A stretch of DNA of 64,000 bases from Oceanicoccus sagamiensis (GTDB lineage: Bacteria > Pseudomonadota > Gammaproteobacteria > Pseudomonadales > Dasaniaceae). Position 1 is the first letter of the stretch. Each line of letters opens with the position of its first letter. Position numbers and translations under genes: made by a program. Under the pieces are notes generated by a model. That model saw nothing but the letters and a program-made list of their open reading frames with translations. It made no database searches and was not told where the DNA came from. The stretch covers positions 620,001 through 684,000 of the forward strand of contig NZ_CP019343.1 in NCBI RefSeq assembly GCF_002117105.1. The letters run 5' to 3'. Shown piece by piece: positions 37,503-46,908 of the stretch.

Positions 37503-38420
37503 TTAGATGCCACCGGCAAAGGTTTGTTGCAGGGTGGCTGCCATGGCCTCACAGGCAGCGGATAAAGGATAACGGCGACTGGTAATAATGCCAACCTGCT
37601 GGCGGATACTGGGTTTAATTAAAGGCAGGCAGTGTGCGCCCAACTCATTCATCTGTTGCTGGCACAAAGAAGGTACCACACTAACCCCTAAACCATTGGC
37701 CACCATGCGCCCGATAGTAGCCAGCTGATGGGTTTCAAAAGCGGGTGAGAGCGACAAACCTTCGCTGGCAAACTCATCAGCAATCAATTCACGTACACGG
37801 GAAGGCGCTTGCAGGGCAATAAAATCGGTAGCCAATAATTTACCCGCACTGACCCGTTTCTGTTGTAGCAAACCATGGCCGCTGGGTAACACGGCAACAA
37901 AACGGTCTTCAAATAGCGGGGTAAAGATCAGGTCATCGCTATCACCGGGGTCAAAACTAATACCCAGCTCTACGCGCCCACTACGCACCATCGCTACCAC
38001 CTCTTCAGCAATCACATCATTAAGGGCAATTTTTACCGCGGGGTAATTATCCCGAAAATCTCGAATGGCAATCGGTAGCTGGTTACCGGCAAAAGACGGC
38101 ATGGCAGCGATGCTGATTTTACCTTCGCGCAGAGCAAAGCGGTTATGCAGATTATCTAAAGCGCCATCCCAGTCTGCCAATAACCTTAAGGCTACCGGGT
38201 AAAAGCTCTCCCCTTCCGGGGTCATGGCAAAGGTTCTGGTGGTGCGTATTAATAATTGCCCACCCAGAGCCACCTCCAACATTTTAATAGCGCTGCTTAA
38301 AGCCGGCTGCGATAAATGGATAGCCACGGCAGCTTCAGCAAAGCTATTGGACTGGACCACGGCCACAAAGGCCCGAACCTGTTTTAAGGTGACATTGGCA
38401 GTGGAGGCTCTCTGACTCAT
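37503..38420 (-). CDS. LysR-family regulator
   Basis: A 305-residue LysR protein: N-terminal helix-turn-helix (NSFAEAAVAIHLSQPALSSA, LEVALGGQLLIRTTRTF) and C-terminal periplasmic-binding-fold effector domain. It diverges from the scoA gene with a 98-bp gap, the classical arrangement for a LysR controlling the neighbouring operon. It would activate scoAB-thiolase in response to a keto-acid effector, and perhaps also the CMD gene that follows it. The effector cannot be read from sequence. Confidence 0.88.
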   Translation of the reverse strand: MSQRASTANVTLKQVRAFVAVVQSNSFAEAAVAIHLSQPALSSAIKMLEVALGGQLLIRTTRTFAMTPEGESFYPVALRLLADWDGALDNLHNRFALREGKISIAAMPSFAGNQLPIAIRDFRDNYPAVKIALNDVIAEEVVAMVRSGRVELGISFDPGDSDDLIFTPLFEDRFVAVLPSGHGLLQQKRVSAGKLLATDFIALQAPSRVRELIADEFASEGLSLSPAFETHQLATIGRMVANGLGVSVVPSLCQQQMNELGAHCLPLIKPSIRQQVGIITSRRYPLSAACEAMAATLQQTFAGGI

Positions 38421-38518
38421 TATTCGATTAAATCTATCAATTTATCCAATTTATTCATTTGATTAATATAATAGACTGCGCCATGGTTGGCAACAAAGTA
38501 GCTTGAGGAGTTTGACGA

Positions 38519-39226
38519 ATGGCGGGTTTTGACAAAGTAGTGGACAGTTATGAGCAGGCAATGGAAGGGCTTGCCGATGGCATGACCATTTTGGCCGGTG
38601 GCTTTGGTTTATGTGGTATTCCCGAGAATCTGATTAGTGAAATCAAGCGCCGGGGCGCCCGCGACCTGACGGTGGTTTCCAATAATTGTGGCATCGATGG
38701 TTTTGGTTTGGGGGTCTTGCTTGAAGACCAGCAAATTAAAAAAATGGTGTCTTCTTATGTCGGTGAAAATAAGCTGTTTGAACAACAGCTATTAAACAGC
38801 ACACTGGAAGTAGAGTTAACACCACAGGGCACACTGGCAGAAAAAATGCGCGCAGGTGGTGCAGGTATTCCCGCCTTTTATACCGCCACCGGCTACGGCA
38901 CCGAAGTGGGCCAAGGCAAAGAAGTTAAAATCTTTAATGACCGCCACTATATTCTGGAAGAGTCCATCACTGGTGATTTTGCTATCGTTAAAGCCTGGAA
39001 GGCTGACCGCTATGGCAATTTAATCTATCGCCACACCGCACAAAACTTTAACCCCATGGCCGCTACTGCGGGAAAAATCACCGTGGTGGAAGTTGAAGAG
39101 ATTGTTGAGCCAGGGGAATTGGACCCCACCCATATTCACACCCCCGGCATTTATGTGGACCGTCTGATTTTAGGCAGCTTTGAAAAACGCATTGAACAAC
39201 GCACTGTTCGCAAGGACCAGGAGTAA
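38519..39226 (+). CDS. scoA: 3-oxoacid CoA-transferase subunit A
   Basis: A 235-residue alpha subunit of succinyl-CoA:3-ketoacid CoA-transferase: [19 protein letters not shown] (CoA-binding loop), [13 protein letters not shown] and [13 protein letters not shown]. With subunit B it transfers CoA from succinyl-CoA to acetoacetate. It is followed by subunit B after 4 nt and by a thiolase, so the operon turns acetoacetate into two acetyl-CoA. Sequence alone cannot exclude the related 3-oxoadipate transferase (PcaI), but the AtoB-type thiolase favours acetoacetate. Confidence 0.9.
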   Translation: MAGFDKVVDSYEQAMEGLADGMTILAGGFGLCGIPENLISEIKRRGARDLTVVSNNCGIDGFGLGVLLEDQQIKKMVSSYVGENKLFEQQLLNSTLEVELTPQGTLAEKMRAGGAGIPAFYTATGYGTEVGQGKEVKIFNDRHYILEESITGDFAIVKAWKADRYGNLIYRHTAQNFNPMAATAGKITVVEVEEIVEPGELDPTHIHTPGIYVDRLILGSFEKRIEQRTVRKDQE

Positions 39227-39230
39227 GCAA

Positions 39231-39887
39231 ATGGCTTTAAATAGAGAACAATTGGCCATGCGCGTGGCCCAGGAATTAAGCGATGGTTTTTATGTCAATC
39301 TGGGTATTGGCATTCCTACTCTGGTAGCTAACTATGTCCCTAAGGGGATGGAAGTGATGCTGCAATCGGAAAACGGCTTACTCGGTATGGGCCCCTTCCC
39401 CACCGAAGATGACATTGATGCGGATATGATTAATGCGGGTAAGCAAACCGTCACTGCTGTAACGGGTGCTTCAATTTTTTCTTCAGCCGAGTCTTTTGCC
39501 ATGATTCGCGGCGGCCATGTTGACCTGACTGTACTCGGCGCCTTTGAGGTGGATGTTATGGGCAATATCGCCTCCTATATGATTCCCGGCAAATTAATTA
39601 AGGGCATGGGCGGCGCTATGGACCTGGTAGCCGGGGCAGATAATATTGTGGTGACTATGACCCATGCCTCCAAACATGGCGACTCAAAATTACTGCCACA
39701 ATGTACCTTGCCACTGACCGGTGCAGCCTGTATTAAAAAAGTCGTGACCGATTTAGCCTATATCGAAATAGCCGACGGTAAATTCTGGCTTAAAGAACGA
39801 GCACCGGGTGTTTCGGTCGATGAAATCATCCAAAAAACGGCGGGCGAATTAGTGGTGCCGGAAACTGTCCCCGAGATGAGCTTTTAA
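39231..39887 (+). CDS. scoB: 3-oxoacid CoA-transferase subunit B
   Basis: A 218-residue beta subunit with the catalytic glutamate in QSENGLLGMGP, the N-terminal VNLGIGIPTLVANY and the glycine-rich loop GGHVDLTVLGAFEVD. The start at ATG 39231 is chosen because a GGAG lies 6-9 nt before it and the subunit A stop is at 39226; an upstream in-frame extension would overlap subunit A. Together with scoA it forms the transferase that activates acetoacetate. Confidence 0.9.
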   Translation: MALNREQLAMRVAQELSDGFYVNLGIGIPTLVANYVPKGMEVMLQSENGLLGMGPFPTEDDIDADMINAGKQTVTAVTGASIFSSAESFAMIRGGHVDLTVLGAFEVDVMGNIASYMIPGKLIKGMGGAMDLVAGADNIVVTMTHASKHGDSKLLPQCTLPLTGAACIKKVVTDLAYIEIADGKFWLKERAPGVSVDEIIQKTAGELVVPETVPEMSF

Positions 39888-39921
39888 TAAAACAAATACT
39901 TAAAAACACTGGAGAAACACC

Positions 39922-41115
39922 ATGCATATAGACGCCGACCGCAAGGTGGTAATTGTCGATGCAGTGCGCACTGCACTGGGAAATTTTAATGGCTCTTTAG
40001 CAACTGTCCCCGCCCATACACTGGGAGCCAAAGTCATTATCGCTCTGCTTGATCGCTCAGGAGTAGCTGCCGAGCAAATTGATGAAGTGATTTTAGGCCA
40101 AGTGCTAACCGCTGGCGCGGGCCAAAACCCTGCCAGGCAAGCTGTTATCGAAGCGGGTCTGCCTGATACCTGCCCGGCAATGACGATTAATAAAGTCTGC
40201 GGCAGTGGTTTAAAAACCGTTCACCTGGCGGCACAGGCCATTCTCTGCGGCGATGCCGATATTATTATTGCTGGTGGCCAGGAAAATATGAGCCTCTCAC
40301 CACACCTCTTACCCAAATCACGCAATGGCCAAACCATGGGTGACTGGGCCTTAAAAGACTCGATGATTGTTGATGGTTTATGGGATGCCTTTAATGATTA
40401 TCATATGGGCATTACCGCGGAAAATATCGCCAGTAAATATGCCATCAGCCGCGAACAACAGGATGAGTTTGCCGCCGCCTCTCAAGCCAAGGCACAGGCA
40501 GCCATTGAGCAAAACAAATTTGATGATGAAATTATTCCGGTCGATATTCCGCAACGCCGCGGGGACCCAGTGGTTTTTGCCACCGATGAATTTCCTCGCG
40601 CAGGAACCACCGCAGAAAGTCTGGGTAAATTACGCCCCGCCTTTAAAAAAGACGGCAGTGTCACCGCAGGTAATGCCTCGGGGATTAATGACGGTGCTGC
40701 AGCACTATTGATTATGAGCGAAAGCAAAGCCAAAGAACTTGGGCTGGAGCCTCTGGCAACCATTGCCGCCTATGCAAGTGCCGGTGTCGACCCGACGATT
40801 ATGGGCACAGGCCCTGTACCTGCCTCAAAAAAATGTCTGGAGAAAGCGGGCTGGGCTATTGGCGACCTTGATCTGGTGGAATCCAATGAAGCTTTTTCTG
40901 CACAGTCATTAGGGGTTAACGCTGAGCTGGAATGGGATACCAGTATTATTAATGTTAATGGCGGAGCTATTGCTCTGGGGCACCCGATTGGCGCCTCCGG
41001 CGCCAGAGTGTTAGTTACCCTGCTGCATGAGATGAAGCGTCGCAAGGCCAATAAAGGGCTGGCTACGCTATGTATTGGTGGTGGCCAGGGTGTCGCCATT
41101 GCAGTTGAGCGTTAG
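39922..41115 (+). CDS. Acetyl-CoA C-acetyltransferase
   Basis: A 397-residue thiolase of the AtoB/PhaA type. The nucleophile cysteine is in NKVCGSGLK (about residue 90), the general-base histidine in [12 protein letters not shown], and the second cysteine in CIGGGQGVA. Family positions [12 protein letters not shown] and [10 protein letters not shown] also match biosynthetic-type thiolases. It splits acetoacetyl-CoA made by scoAB into two acetyl-CoA, or condenses them in reverse. It is 34 bp after scoB with GGAG before the ATG; the operon ends here with a GC-rich hairpin. Confidence 0.92.
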   Translation: MHIDADRKVVIVDAVRTALGNFNGSLATVPAHTLGAKVIIALLDRSGVAAEQIDEVILGQVLTAGAGQNPARQAVIEAGLPDTCPAMTINKVCGSGLKTVHLAAQAILCGDADIIIAGGQENMSLSPHLLPKSRNGQTMGDWALKDSMIVDGLWDAFNDYHMGITAENIASKYAISREQQDEFAAASQAKAQAAIEQNKFDDEIIPVDIPQRRGDPVVFATDEFPRAGTTAESLGKLRPAFKKDGSVTAGNASGINDGAAALLIMSESKAKELGLEPLATIAAYASAGVDPTIMGTGPVPASKKCLEKAGWAIGDLDLVESNEAFSAQSLGVNAELEWDTSIINVNGGAIALGHPIGASGARVLVTLLHEMKRRKANKGLATLCIGGGQGVAIAVER

Positions 41116-41123
41116 TTACTATT

Positions 41124-41145
41124 GGCCTGCGTACAAGCGCAGGCC
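41124..41145. other. GC-rich hairpin after the thiolase gene
   Basis: GGCCTGCG (41124-41131) pairs with CGCAGGCC (41138-41145) around a 6-nt loop, 8 bp past the thiolase stop. There is no T-run after it, so it may act as a weak terminator or RNA end-protector. Confidence 0.6.
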
Positions 41146-41252
41146 GCCCTCCCTGATAACTCACTTTTTCAGCCAACTTTGCAAATATTTACTTACTTAA
41201 TGTAGGGAAATCAGTAAAGTACGCACCTCGTTCTTTATTAAGAAGTTATTCC

Positions 41253-42449
41253 ATGAAATTTCTCTTTGCAACTGTGCTGATCGATCTGATTGGCTTTGGT
41301 ATTGTTATCCCGATTTTGCCATTTCTGGCACCGGATATGGGGGCCTCCAATCTTGAGATCGGCCTGATTATCGCTACCTATTCCATTTTTAACGGCTTAT
41401 GTGGTCCGTTCTGGGGTCGCTTAAGTGATCGCTTTGGCCGCAAGCCAATTATCCTGATCTGTCTGGCCGGTGCAGCCATTTCCTATATTGGCCTGGCTTT
41501 CGCTACCACGCTTACCGCGATTTACTTCTGGCGCGCTTTTGGTGGCTGGATGGCCGGTAACTTTGGTGTAGCCTCGGCGATGATTGCCGATATGACGACG
41601 CCCGAAAATCGCGCCAAAGGTATGGGCATGATTGGTGCAGCCTTTGGCTTGGGTATGGTTATCGGACCAACCTTAGGTGGTGTACTCAGCGGTAACGGCG
41701 AGTCTTATACTCTGCCCTTCTTTGTCGCTGCGGGTCTTTCTACCTTGGCGATTGTGGCAGGTTTTTTCTTGCTGGAAGAAACCATGACACCGGAGAAGCG
41801 GGAAGAGCATGCCGCAGAGCAGGCCCAACACCAGAAAGTTTCTTTGCTGAAAATGCTGAAGGAAACACACAACACGGTCTTGGCGTCGATTTTTACCCTC
41901 CACAACACTTGCGTTAGTGTGATCAGCTTCCTGTTCCCGCTATGGGTTGCCACCCTATTAGATTGGGGCCCTCGTGATGTAGGTATTGTGTTTGGTGTGC
42001 AAGGTCTGGCTATGGCCTTTATTCAGATTAAGTTGATTGGGCCACTCTCAACCAAAATGGGTGAAGTTAATTTCCTAATGATGGGTATCGGTCTAACCTG
42101 TGTCGGCTTTATCGCCGCCTCGATGGCTGAGACTACACCCTTTATGATTCTGGCCTTCTGTATGACGGTAACAGGGTCAACGCTGTGTCTGCCCATTCTG
42201 AACTCGATTACTTCCAAGCGTACTCCTTTCCGTTTCCGCGGTCAGATGATGGGGACTACCTCTTCTATGTCAGCATGGGGACGTGTGACCGGGCCGCTGT
42301 TAGGCGGCGTGGTATTGCACTTTTATGGTTTCTCAGCAGCATGGTTGGTGGCCCTGGCTTTATGTCTGGTGTATCTGGGCTGGGCCTTTAGCCAGCGTGG
42401 CGTAGCCAATATTGAAGAGGAAAGCCCCCAGGCGCCTCCAGCGGCATAA
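41253..42449 (+). CDS. MFS drug-efflux-type transporter
   Basis: A 398-residue, 12-helix transporter of the DHA1/TetA group. It starts with LIDLIGFGIVIPILPF (helix-1 motif D1 of this group), has the loop 2-3 signature GRLSDRFGRKPIIL and motif C in helix 5 (GAAFGLGMVIGPTLGG). It exports drugs or metabolites in exchange for protons. It stands alone, 137 bp after the thiolase gene, with its own terminator. No tetracycline-specific residues can be claimed, so the substrate is open. Confidence 0.85.
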   Translation: MKFLFATVLIDLIGFGIVIPILPFLAPDMGASNLEIGLIIATYSIFNGLCGPFWGRLSDRFGRKPIILICLAGAAISYIGLAFATTLTAIYFWRAFGGWMAGNFGVASAMIADMTTPENRAKGMGMIGAAFGLGMVIGPTLGGVLSGNGESYTLPFFVAAGLSTLAIVAGFFLLEETMTPEKREEHAAEQAQHQKVSLLKMLKETHNTVLASIFTLHNTCVSVISFLFPLWVATLLDWGPRDVGIVFGVQGLAMAFIQIKLIGPLSTKMGEVNFLMMGIGLTCVGFIAASMAETTPFMILAFCMTVTGSTLCLPILNSITSKRTPFRFRGQMMGTTSSMSAWGRVTGPLLGGVVLHFYGFSAAWLVALALCLVYLGWAFSQRGVANIEEESPQAPPAA

Positions 42450-42470
42450 GCTAGAACACGCAGTACAAAG

Positions 42471-42496
42471 AAGCAGCCTCTCGGCTGCTTTTTTAT
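42471..42496 (+). terminator. Intrinsic terminator after the MFS gene
   Basis: AGCAGCC (42472-42478) and GGCTGCT (42483-42489) form a 7-bp stem with a 4-nt loop, followed by a run of T. This is a standard rho-independent terminator 22 bp past the stop codon. Confidence 0.9.
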
Positions 42497-42529
42497 TGGA
42501 TGTTTTTATAGAGAGGGTGAACCGCCTCA

Positions 42530-43490
42530 TAGTTCTTTATAGGCCGTGAACCAACTGCACTGGGTAGGGTGGATTATAATCCACCGGTATAGGGTACTCA
42601 TGGCTGGGTTTGGTGGATTGCAATCCACCCTACAGCAGCATCGCTCAGTCCGCTTAGGCTTTTTATCCCCACAGTGGTCTAGTCTGTCTCATAGTTCTTT
42701 ATACGCTGGGAACCAACTGCACTGGGTAGGGTGGATTATAATCCACCGGTATAGGGTACTCATGACTGGGTTTGGTGGATTGCAATCCACCCTACAGCAG
42801 CATCGCTCAGTCCGCTTAGGCTTTTTATCCCCACAGTGGTCTAGTCTGTCTCATAGTTCTTTATACGCTGGGAACCAACTGCACTGGGTAGGGTGGATTA
42901 TAATCCACCGGTATAGGGTACTCATGACTGGGTTTGGTGGATTGCAATCCACCCTACAGCAGCATCGCTCAGTCCGCTTAGGCTTTTTATCCCCACAGTG
43001 GTCTAGTCTGTCTCATAGTTCTTTATACGCTGGGAACCAACTGCACTGGGTAGGGTGGATTATAATCCACCGGTATAGGGTACTCATGGCTGGGTTTGGT
43101 GGATTGCAATCCACCCTACAGCAGCATTGCTCAATCCGCTTAGGCTTTTTATCCCTACAGTGGTCTAGCCTGTCTCATAGTTCTTTATACGATGGGAACC
43201 AACTGCACTGGGTAGGGTGGATTATAATCCACCGGTATAGGGTACTCATGGCTGGGTTTGGTGGATTGCAATCCACCCTACAGCAGTATCGCTCAATCCG
43301 CTTAGGCTTTTTATCCCTACAGTGGTCTAGCCTGTCTCATAGTTCTTTATACGATGGGAACCAACTGCACTGGGTAGGGTGGATTATAATCCACCGGTAT
43401 AGGGTACTCATGGCTGGGTTTGGTGGATTGCAATCCACCCTACAGCAGCATTGCTCAATCCGCTTAGGCTTTTTATCCGTACAGTGATCT
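42530..43490. repeat. Six-copy 162-bp tandem array with embedded palindromes
   Basis: Six nearly identical 162-bp units begin with GAACCAACTGCACTGGGTAG at 42548, 42710, 42872, 43034, 43196 and 43358. Each contains the palindrome GGTGGATTATAATCCACC, a GGTATAGGGTACTCAT linker, GGTGGATTGCAATCCACC with a CCCTAC edge, and an 80-bp tail (CATAGTTCTTTATACG at its end). Units 2-3 share CATGACTGGG. Units 4-6 share later changes (TTGCTCAATCC or TCGCTCAATCC, CCCTACAGTGG, GCCTGTC, ACGATGGG), so the array grew in two blocks. Because 162 is a multiple of three, one frame stays open for 313 codons; I do not regard that as a gene. Confidence 0.95.
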
Positions 43491-43565
43491 AGTGCCAGCA
43501 TAAGCAGACGTTTATTATGCTGGCTATATATTGCCAATCTCAACTATTAAATAAACGTGCAAGCC

Positions 43566-44639
43566 ATGATAAAAACAATACTTTATAGGGCTCTGGGTTT
43601 TAGCCTGCTTTCTTTTACCACCAGTTTGACAGCACAAACCACTGATTCGCCTAACCCGGAGAAAGCTGAACAATCCCCTTGGCTATTTGCACCCGTGGCC
43701 ACCAGTGACCCCAAAGTTGGCACCTCGGCAGGGTTTGTGGCTGGCTATCTGACACATTTTGATAAGCAATCGCCGGTATCCACCTTTGGCAATGCCAGTA
43801 CCTATAGCGAAACCGATTCATGGTACTCCGTGTTTTTTGCCAATACCTATTTTGGCGAAGATAAGCACCGCCTCTTTGGCTTATATATTGACGGCAAACT
43901 GCGCAATGACTTTGATGATTTTGCCAACGCAGGCATTCCCCTGCAAACTAGTAATACCTTCGATATTTATATGCTGCGCTACCAATACCAACTCTGGGAG
44001 AACTGGTTTATCGGTGGTCAAGCTGCCGCCTCCGATATCGGCGTCAGTGGCGATAATGCCTATTCCAGTATCGTCGCCCAACTGGTGGGTTTAACCGACA
44101 CCAAAGCGGTGGGAATGGGGCTAGCTATTTTATACGACACCAGAGATAACCAGAATTCACCTGCAACCGGCACCACTTTCGACATTAATAACTTTGCCTA
44201 CCGGCAAAGCTTCGGTGGCGAAAGCTCCTTTGATAGCTATACCGTTAAGTATCATCGTTATACCACTATCTTCGACAAGCATGTTTTAGCGGCCAGACTT
44301 AGCGGGCGCTTTTCAAATAATGCTGAAACCGGCGGTTTAAGCTCTCTGGATTTACGGGGGTATGTAGGCGGCGAATATCTGGCGGAACATATGACGGTTG
44401 CCGAAGTCGATGGCCGCTTCCAGATTAATAAAACCTGGGGCTATAGTGCCTCGGCGGGGATGGCCTGCCTGTATAACAATACTGGAGATTGTGGCAACTA
44501 CGATAACTGGTACCCATCGGCCTCGGTGGGGCTAATCTATACCATTAAGCCAGTGGATAAGATTGTATTGCGCGCCCAATATGCGGTGGGCAAGGATAAT
44601 AACGACGGCTTTTATTTAAATGTTGGCCACCCCTTCTAG
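43566..44639 (+). CDS. Outer-membrane beta-barrel protein (surface-antigen type)
   Basis: A 357-residue protein: signal peptide (cleavage near SLTAQ), then a barrel resembling the C-terminal part of the BamA/TamA (D15) family, with alternating hydrophobic strands, ILYDTRDNQNSPATG (the characteristic strand-turn motif) and a terminal aromatic residue (GHPF). POTRA domains are absent, so it is not an assembly factor but one of the short patatin-like/D15-barrel proteins of unknown transport role. Start chosen at ATG 43566, which keeps a normal signal peptide; a GTG nine bases earlier is possible. It follows the tandem array directly. Confidence 0.8.
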   Translation: MIKTILYRALGFSLLSFTTSLTAQTTDSPNPEKAEQSPWLFAPVATSDPKVGTSAGFVAGYLTHFDKQSPVSTFGNASTYSETDSWYSVFFANTYFGEDKHRLFGLYIDGKLRNDFDDFANAGIPLQTSNTFDIYMLRYQYQLWENWFIGGQAAASDIGVSGDNAYSSIVAQLVGLTDTKAVGMGLAILYDTRDNQNSPATGTTFDINNFAYRQSFGGESSFDSYTVKYHRYTTIFDKHVLAARLSGRFSNNAETGGLSSLDLRGYVGGEYLAEHMTVAEVDGRFQINKTWGYSASAGMACLYNNTGDCGNYDNWYPSASVGLIYTIKPVDKIVLRAQYAVGKDNNDGFYLNVGHPF

Positions 44640-44656
44640 AATGGCACTGGCTTTAG

Positions 44657-45592
44657 CTAACCTCCGGAAGGCCCATTATCCCGCAATACCCAATCCTGCT
44701 GTTTAGCCCACTCTGCCATTGATGTCAGTTTAATCGGAATACGCTTAAGCACCGGCTGCATATCAACCAGAAAGGCACGGCCATTGGTTTTATTATTGTA
44801 TTGATAAAAGTCATCCAGCGCCGCCGCATAGCTCTCGCGATCCAGTGGCGACACATCACCAAATACATCATGCATAAACTCACCATAATGCCGTGGCGTG
44901 ATATATTCAAAGCTGATCGTTTTACCAAAAGCCTGTGATAAATGGCTGGCAACTTCATCGGGCAATAAGGCGTCTGGCCCGCCAATAATAATTCGCTCAC
45001 CAATCAGGTCTTCACGCTGTATGGCAGCAATCATAAATTTAGCCACGTCATCCAGACAGATCCAGTTAGCCCGCATGGTAGGTTGATGGGGGTAACGATA
45101 AACACCTTCGTTGACCAATGCCGGCTTTACCCAATTCGTTAGTAAATTGTCCATAAACAATACCGGACGAATAACGGTTAATGGCACACCGCAGGCAGCA
45201 AAAATATTTTCGCGGATAAGGTTGCCATCGTAGTTGGGTTCGCCACAGGGAGTGTCTGGCACCCAGGAACTGGTGTTATAGACCAGGCGCTTAACACCCA
45301 CTATCTTCGCCGCCTCACCTACACGGGCAATATGGTCATTAACATGAAGAGCATCTTCAAACATCGGGTGGGTAAAGAATACCGCATCGGCATTGTCGCA
45401 GGCTTTGACCAGACTATTAAGGTCATTGTAGTCGGCCTGCACCACCGCAACCCCTTCAAATTCTCGGGTATAGAAACGCTCGGGAGATCGGCTAACAGCC
45501 CTGACCCAATAGCCCTGGGCGCGAAGCTGGCGGATTTGCGCCAGGCCCTGCCGGCCACTGGCACCAAAGACGGTAACGGTTTTATTGTCCAT
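44657..45592 (-). CDS. NmrA-like NAD(P)-binding protein
   Basis: A 311-residue atypical SDR: N-terminal dinucleotide motif VTVFGASGRQGLAQIRQL (GxxGxxG) and the extended-SDR C-terminal half. Members of the NmrA/HSCARG group bind NADP(H) as redox sensors or reduce small substrates such as quinones. The catalytic Tyr-Lys pair of classical SDRs is not evident, so sensing or an unusual reductase role is possible. It is convergent with the barrel gene and divergent from the MaoC pair. Confidence 0.8.
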   Translation of the reverse strand: MDNKTVTVFGASGRQGLAQIRQLRAQGYWVRAVSRSPERFYTREFEGVAVVQADYNDLNSLVKACDNADAVFFTHPMFEDALHVNDHIARVGEAAKIVGVKRLVYNTSSWVPDTPCGEPNYDGNLIRENIFAACGVPLTVIRPVLFMDNLLTNWVKPALVNEGVYRYPHQPTMRANWICLDDVAKFMIAAIQREDLIGERIIIGGPDALLPDEVASHLSQAFGKTISFEYITPRHYGEFMHDVFGDVSPLDRESYAAALDDFYQYNNKTNGRAFLVDMQPVLKRIPIKLTSMAEWAKQQDWVLRDNGPSGG

Positions 45593-45772
45593 AATCGATT
45601 AGCCTTCATTATTGTTTTATTGCAATCCGGGGCTATGGATTATACCCCTTGCCAGAACCAGCGAAAGTAGATTTTACTAAACAGGCTTGTTACAGTGCCA
45701 TGCCTTAGTAATAACAATAATACAGCCTGTACCAGCATAGTCAGGCAAAGTGATAAAAGGACCATCGTGCCG

Positions 45773-46222
45773 ATGAAAGCCATGCCGCCCCTGGAAGAAA
45801 TCACCGCCCTCGCCGGCCATCAATTCCCCGGCGGTCGTTATAAAATTGAACACTGGGAAAATTATTTATTAACCGGTTGTACTGGCGGAGAAGTGCTGCC
45901 TAATAATATGGTACACCCGGTGGCTATGTTTCATGTGCCTATTCGAGGTGCCAATACCAGCATTGCGGAAATGTTTGAATTGGGCCAGGCGGAGTCGGAC
46001 CTCTCTATTATTCCCGAGTACTATGATTGGGAAATGTTTGAGCCGCTGATTGAAGAGGTAACTTATGATATTACGGGGAAAATTGTTACCGCAGAACGCC
46101 GCCAAAACGACCTTGGCCAAACCTATGATTGGCTACAATTTTGTTTTGAAATGAGAACCCCTGACAATACATTATCCGCCCGCGTAACGATGGCCTGGCA
46201 ATTTACGAGGAATTTACTGTGA
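45773..46222 (+). CDS. MaoC-like hot-dog-fold protein (first of pair)
   Basis: A 149-residue protein starting MKAMPPLEEITALAGHQFPG. It has a hot-dog-fold-like pattern but lacks the catalytic Asp-His motif that its neighbour carries, so it is probably the non-catalytic half of a two-subunit enoyl-CoA hydratase. An in-frame ATG at 45695 would add 26 residues of poor composition; GGACC lies at a suitable distance before the GTG/ATG near 45767-45773, and I prefer ATG 45773. Its stop overlaps the next start by 4 nt, strong evidence for a heterodimer. Confidence 0.7.
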   Translation: MKAMPPLEEITALAGHQFPGGRYKIEHWENYLLTGCTGGEVLPNNMVHPVAMFHVPIRGANTSIAEMFELGQAESDLSIIPEYYDWEMFEPLIEEVTYDITGKIVTAERRQNDLGQTYDWLQFCFEMRTPDNTLSARVTMAWQFTRNLL

Positions 46223-46656
46223 GCAACAACTATAAGGTAGGTGACAGTATTCCCGAATGGGTTATGGAAAGTGTTTCAGCAGAACGTATGCGTACTATGG
46301 CTGCTATTTTGCGTGATCCAAATCCTCTGCACTGGGATAGAGAGGCGGTGGCCAATCTTAATGTCGGCTCTGCTACTCTGCCTGCCAGCTTGGGAAAACG
46401 CACAATTAATCAGGGTCCTCTGGGTTTAAGTTATATGATTAATATGCTGCACGAATGGATGGGGCCAGAGTGTATTAAGCGTTTTTATATGACTTTTCCG
46501 CAAGTCGTTCTGGATGAAGACCGGGTTATTGCCAAGGGCACGATTACTGCTTTAAGGGAAGAGAACAATCTGCAACTGGCTGATTGTGATATCTGGCTGG
46601 AACATGCAGAGAGAGGTTCTCTGCTAATCGGCAAGGCAACAGTGCAACTACAGTGA
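46219..46656 (+). CDS. MaoC-like dehydratase (second of pair)
   Basis: A 145-residue hot-dog protein with the hydratase-2 catalytic motif in RDPNPLHWDREAV (Asp and His) and a GPLGLSYMINML helix. It begins with GTG inside the stop of the preceding gene (4-nt overlap). The pair would hydrate an enoyl-CoA, typically a bulky or cyclic one, as in steroid or terpenoid side-chain degradation. The cytochrome P450 nearby fits such a pathway but is on the opposite strand. Confidence 0.8.
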   Translation: MSNNYKVGDSIPEWVMESVSAERMRTMAAILRDPNPLHWDREAVANLNVGSATLPASLGKRTINQGPLGLSYMINMLHEWMGPECIKRFYMTFPQVVLDEDRVIAKGTITALREENNLQLADCDIWLEHAERGSLLIGKATVQLQ

Positions 46657-46711
46657 CGCCGGTGATCACCCCCTTATAACGGCCCGAATTAGTAAATGCT
46701 GCGCACTTGTC

Positions 46712-46731
46712 ATTCCCGCGCAGGCGGGAAT
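46712..46731. repeat. Short palindromic repeat of the ATTCCC-N8-GGGAAT type
   Basis: ATTCCCGCGCAGGCGGGAAT matches the ATTCCC-N8-GGGAAT pattern of the dRS3-type repeat known from Neisseria and seen in many Proteobacteria. Only one copy was noticed in this window. It lies after the MaoC gene and 82 bp before a paired-palindrome element. Confidence 0.75.
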
Positions 46732-46812
46732 CTGGCAATCTCCCAATATTAAAATTTTCTCGCTTTCTACCTGGCTGTCTTCCTGTCTGGGAAATTTTCT
46801 GAAACCAGTATC

Positions 46813-46882
46813 GTAGGGTGGATTATAATCCACCGGTTATTAAGACTCATGGTTGGGTTTGGTGGATTGCAATCCACCCTAC
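46813..46882. repeat. Paired-palindrome element between MaoC and P450 genes
   Basis: GTAGGGTGG-ATTATAATCCACC at the left and GGTGGATTGCAATCCACCCTAC at the right, joined by 26 bp that include GACTCATGGTTGGGTT, close to the linker of the tandem-array units. It lies between convergent genes, where a hairpin could act as a two-way stop. Confidence 0.9.
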
Positions 46883-46908
46883 ATAATGGTGCAGAACAAG
46901 CCGCTTGT

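Noticed and set aside
37100-41115. Beta-ketoadipate (pca) pathway
   Set aside because: The CMD protein, CoA-transferase and thiolase look suggestive, but there is no ring-cleavage or cycloisomerase gene and the thiolase is of the acetoacetyl-CoA type.
42546-43487. 313-codon open frame across the tandem array
   Set aside because: It exists because the 162-bp unit is a multiple of three; the translation is a 54-residue repeat produced by palindromes, with no independent protein character.
42530-43490. CRISPR array
   Set aside because: Units are 162 bp with no unique spacers; all parts are repeated, and no cas genes are near.
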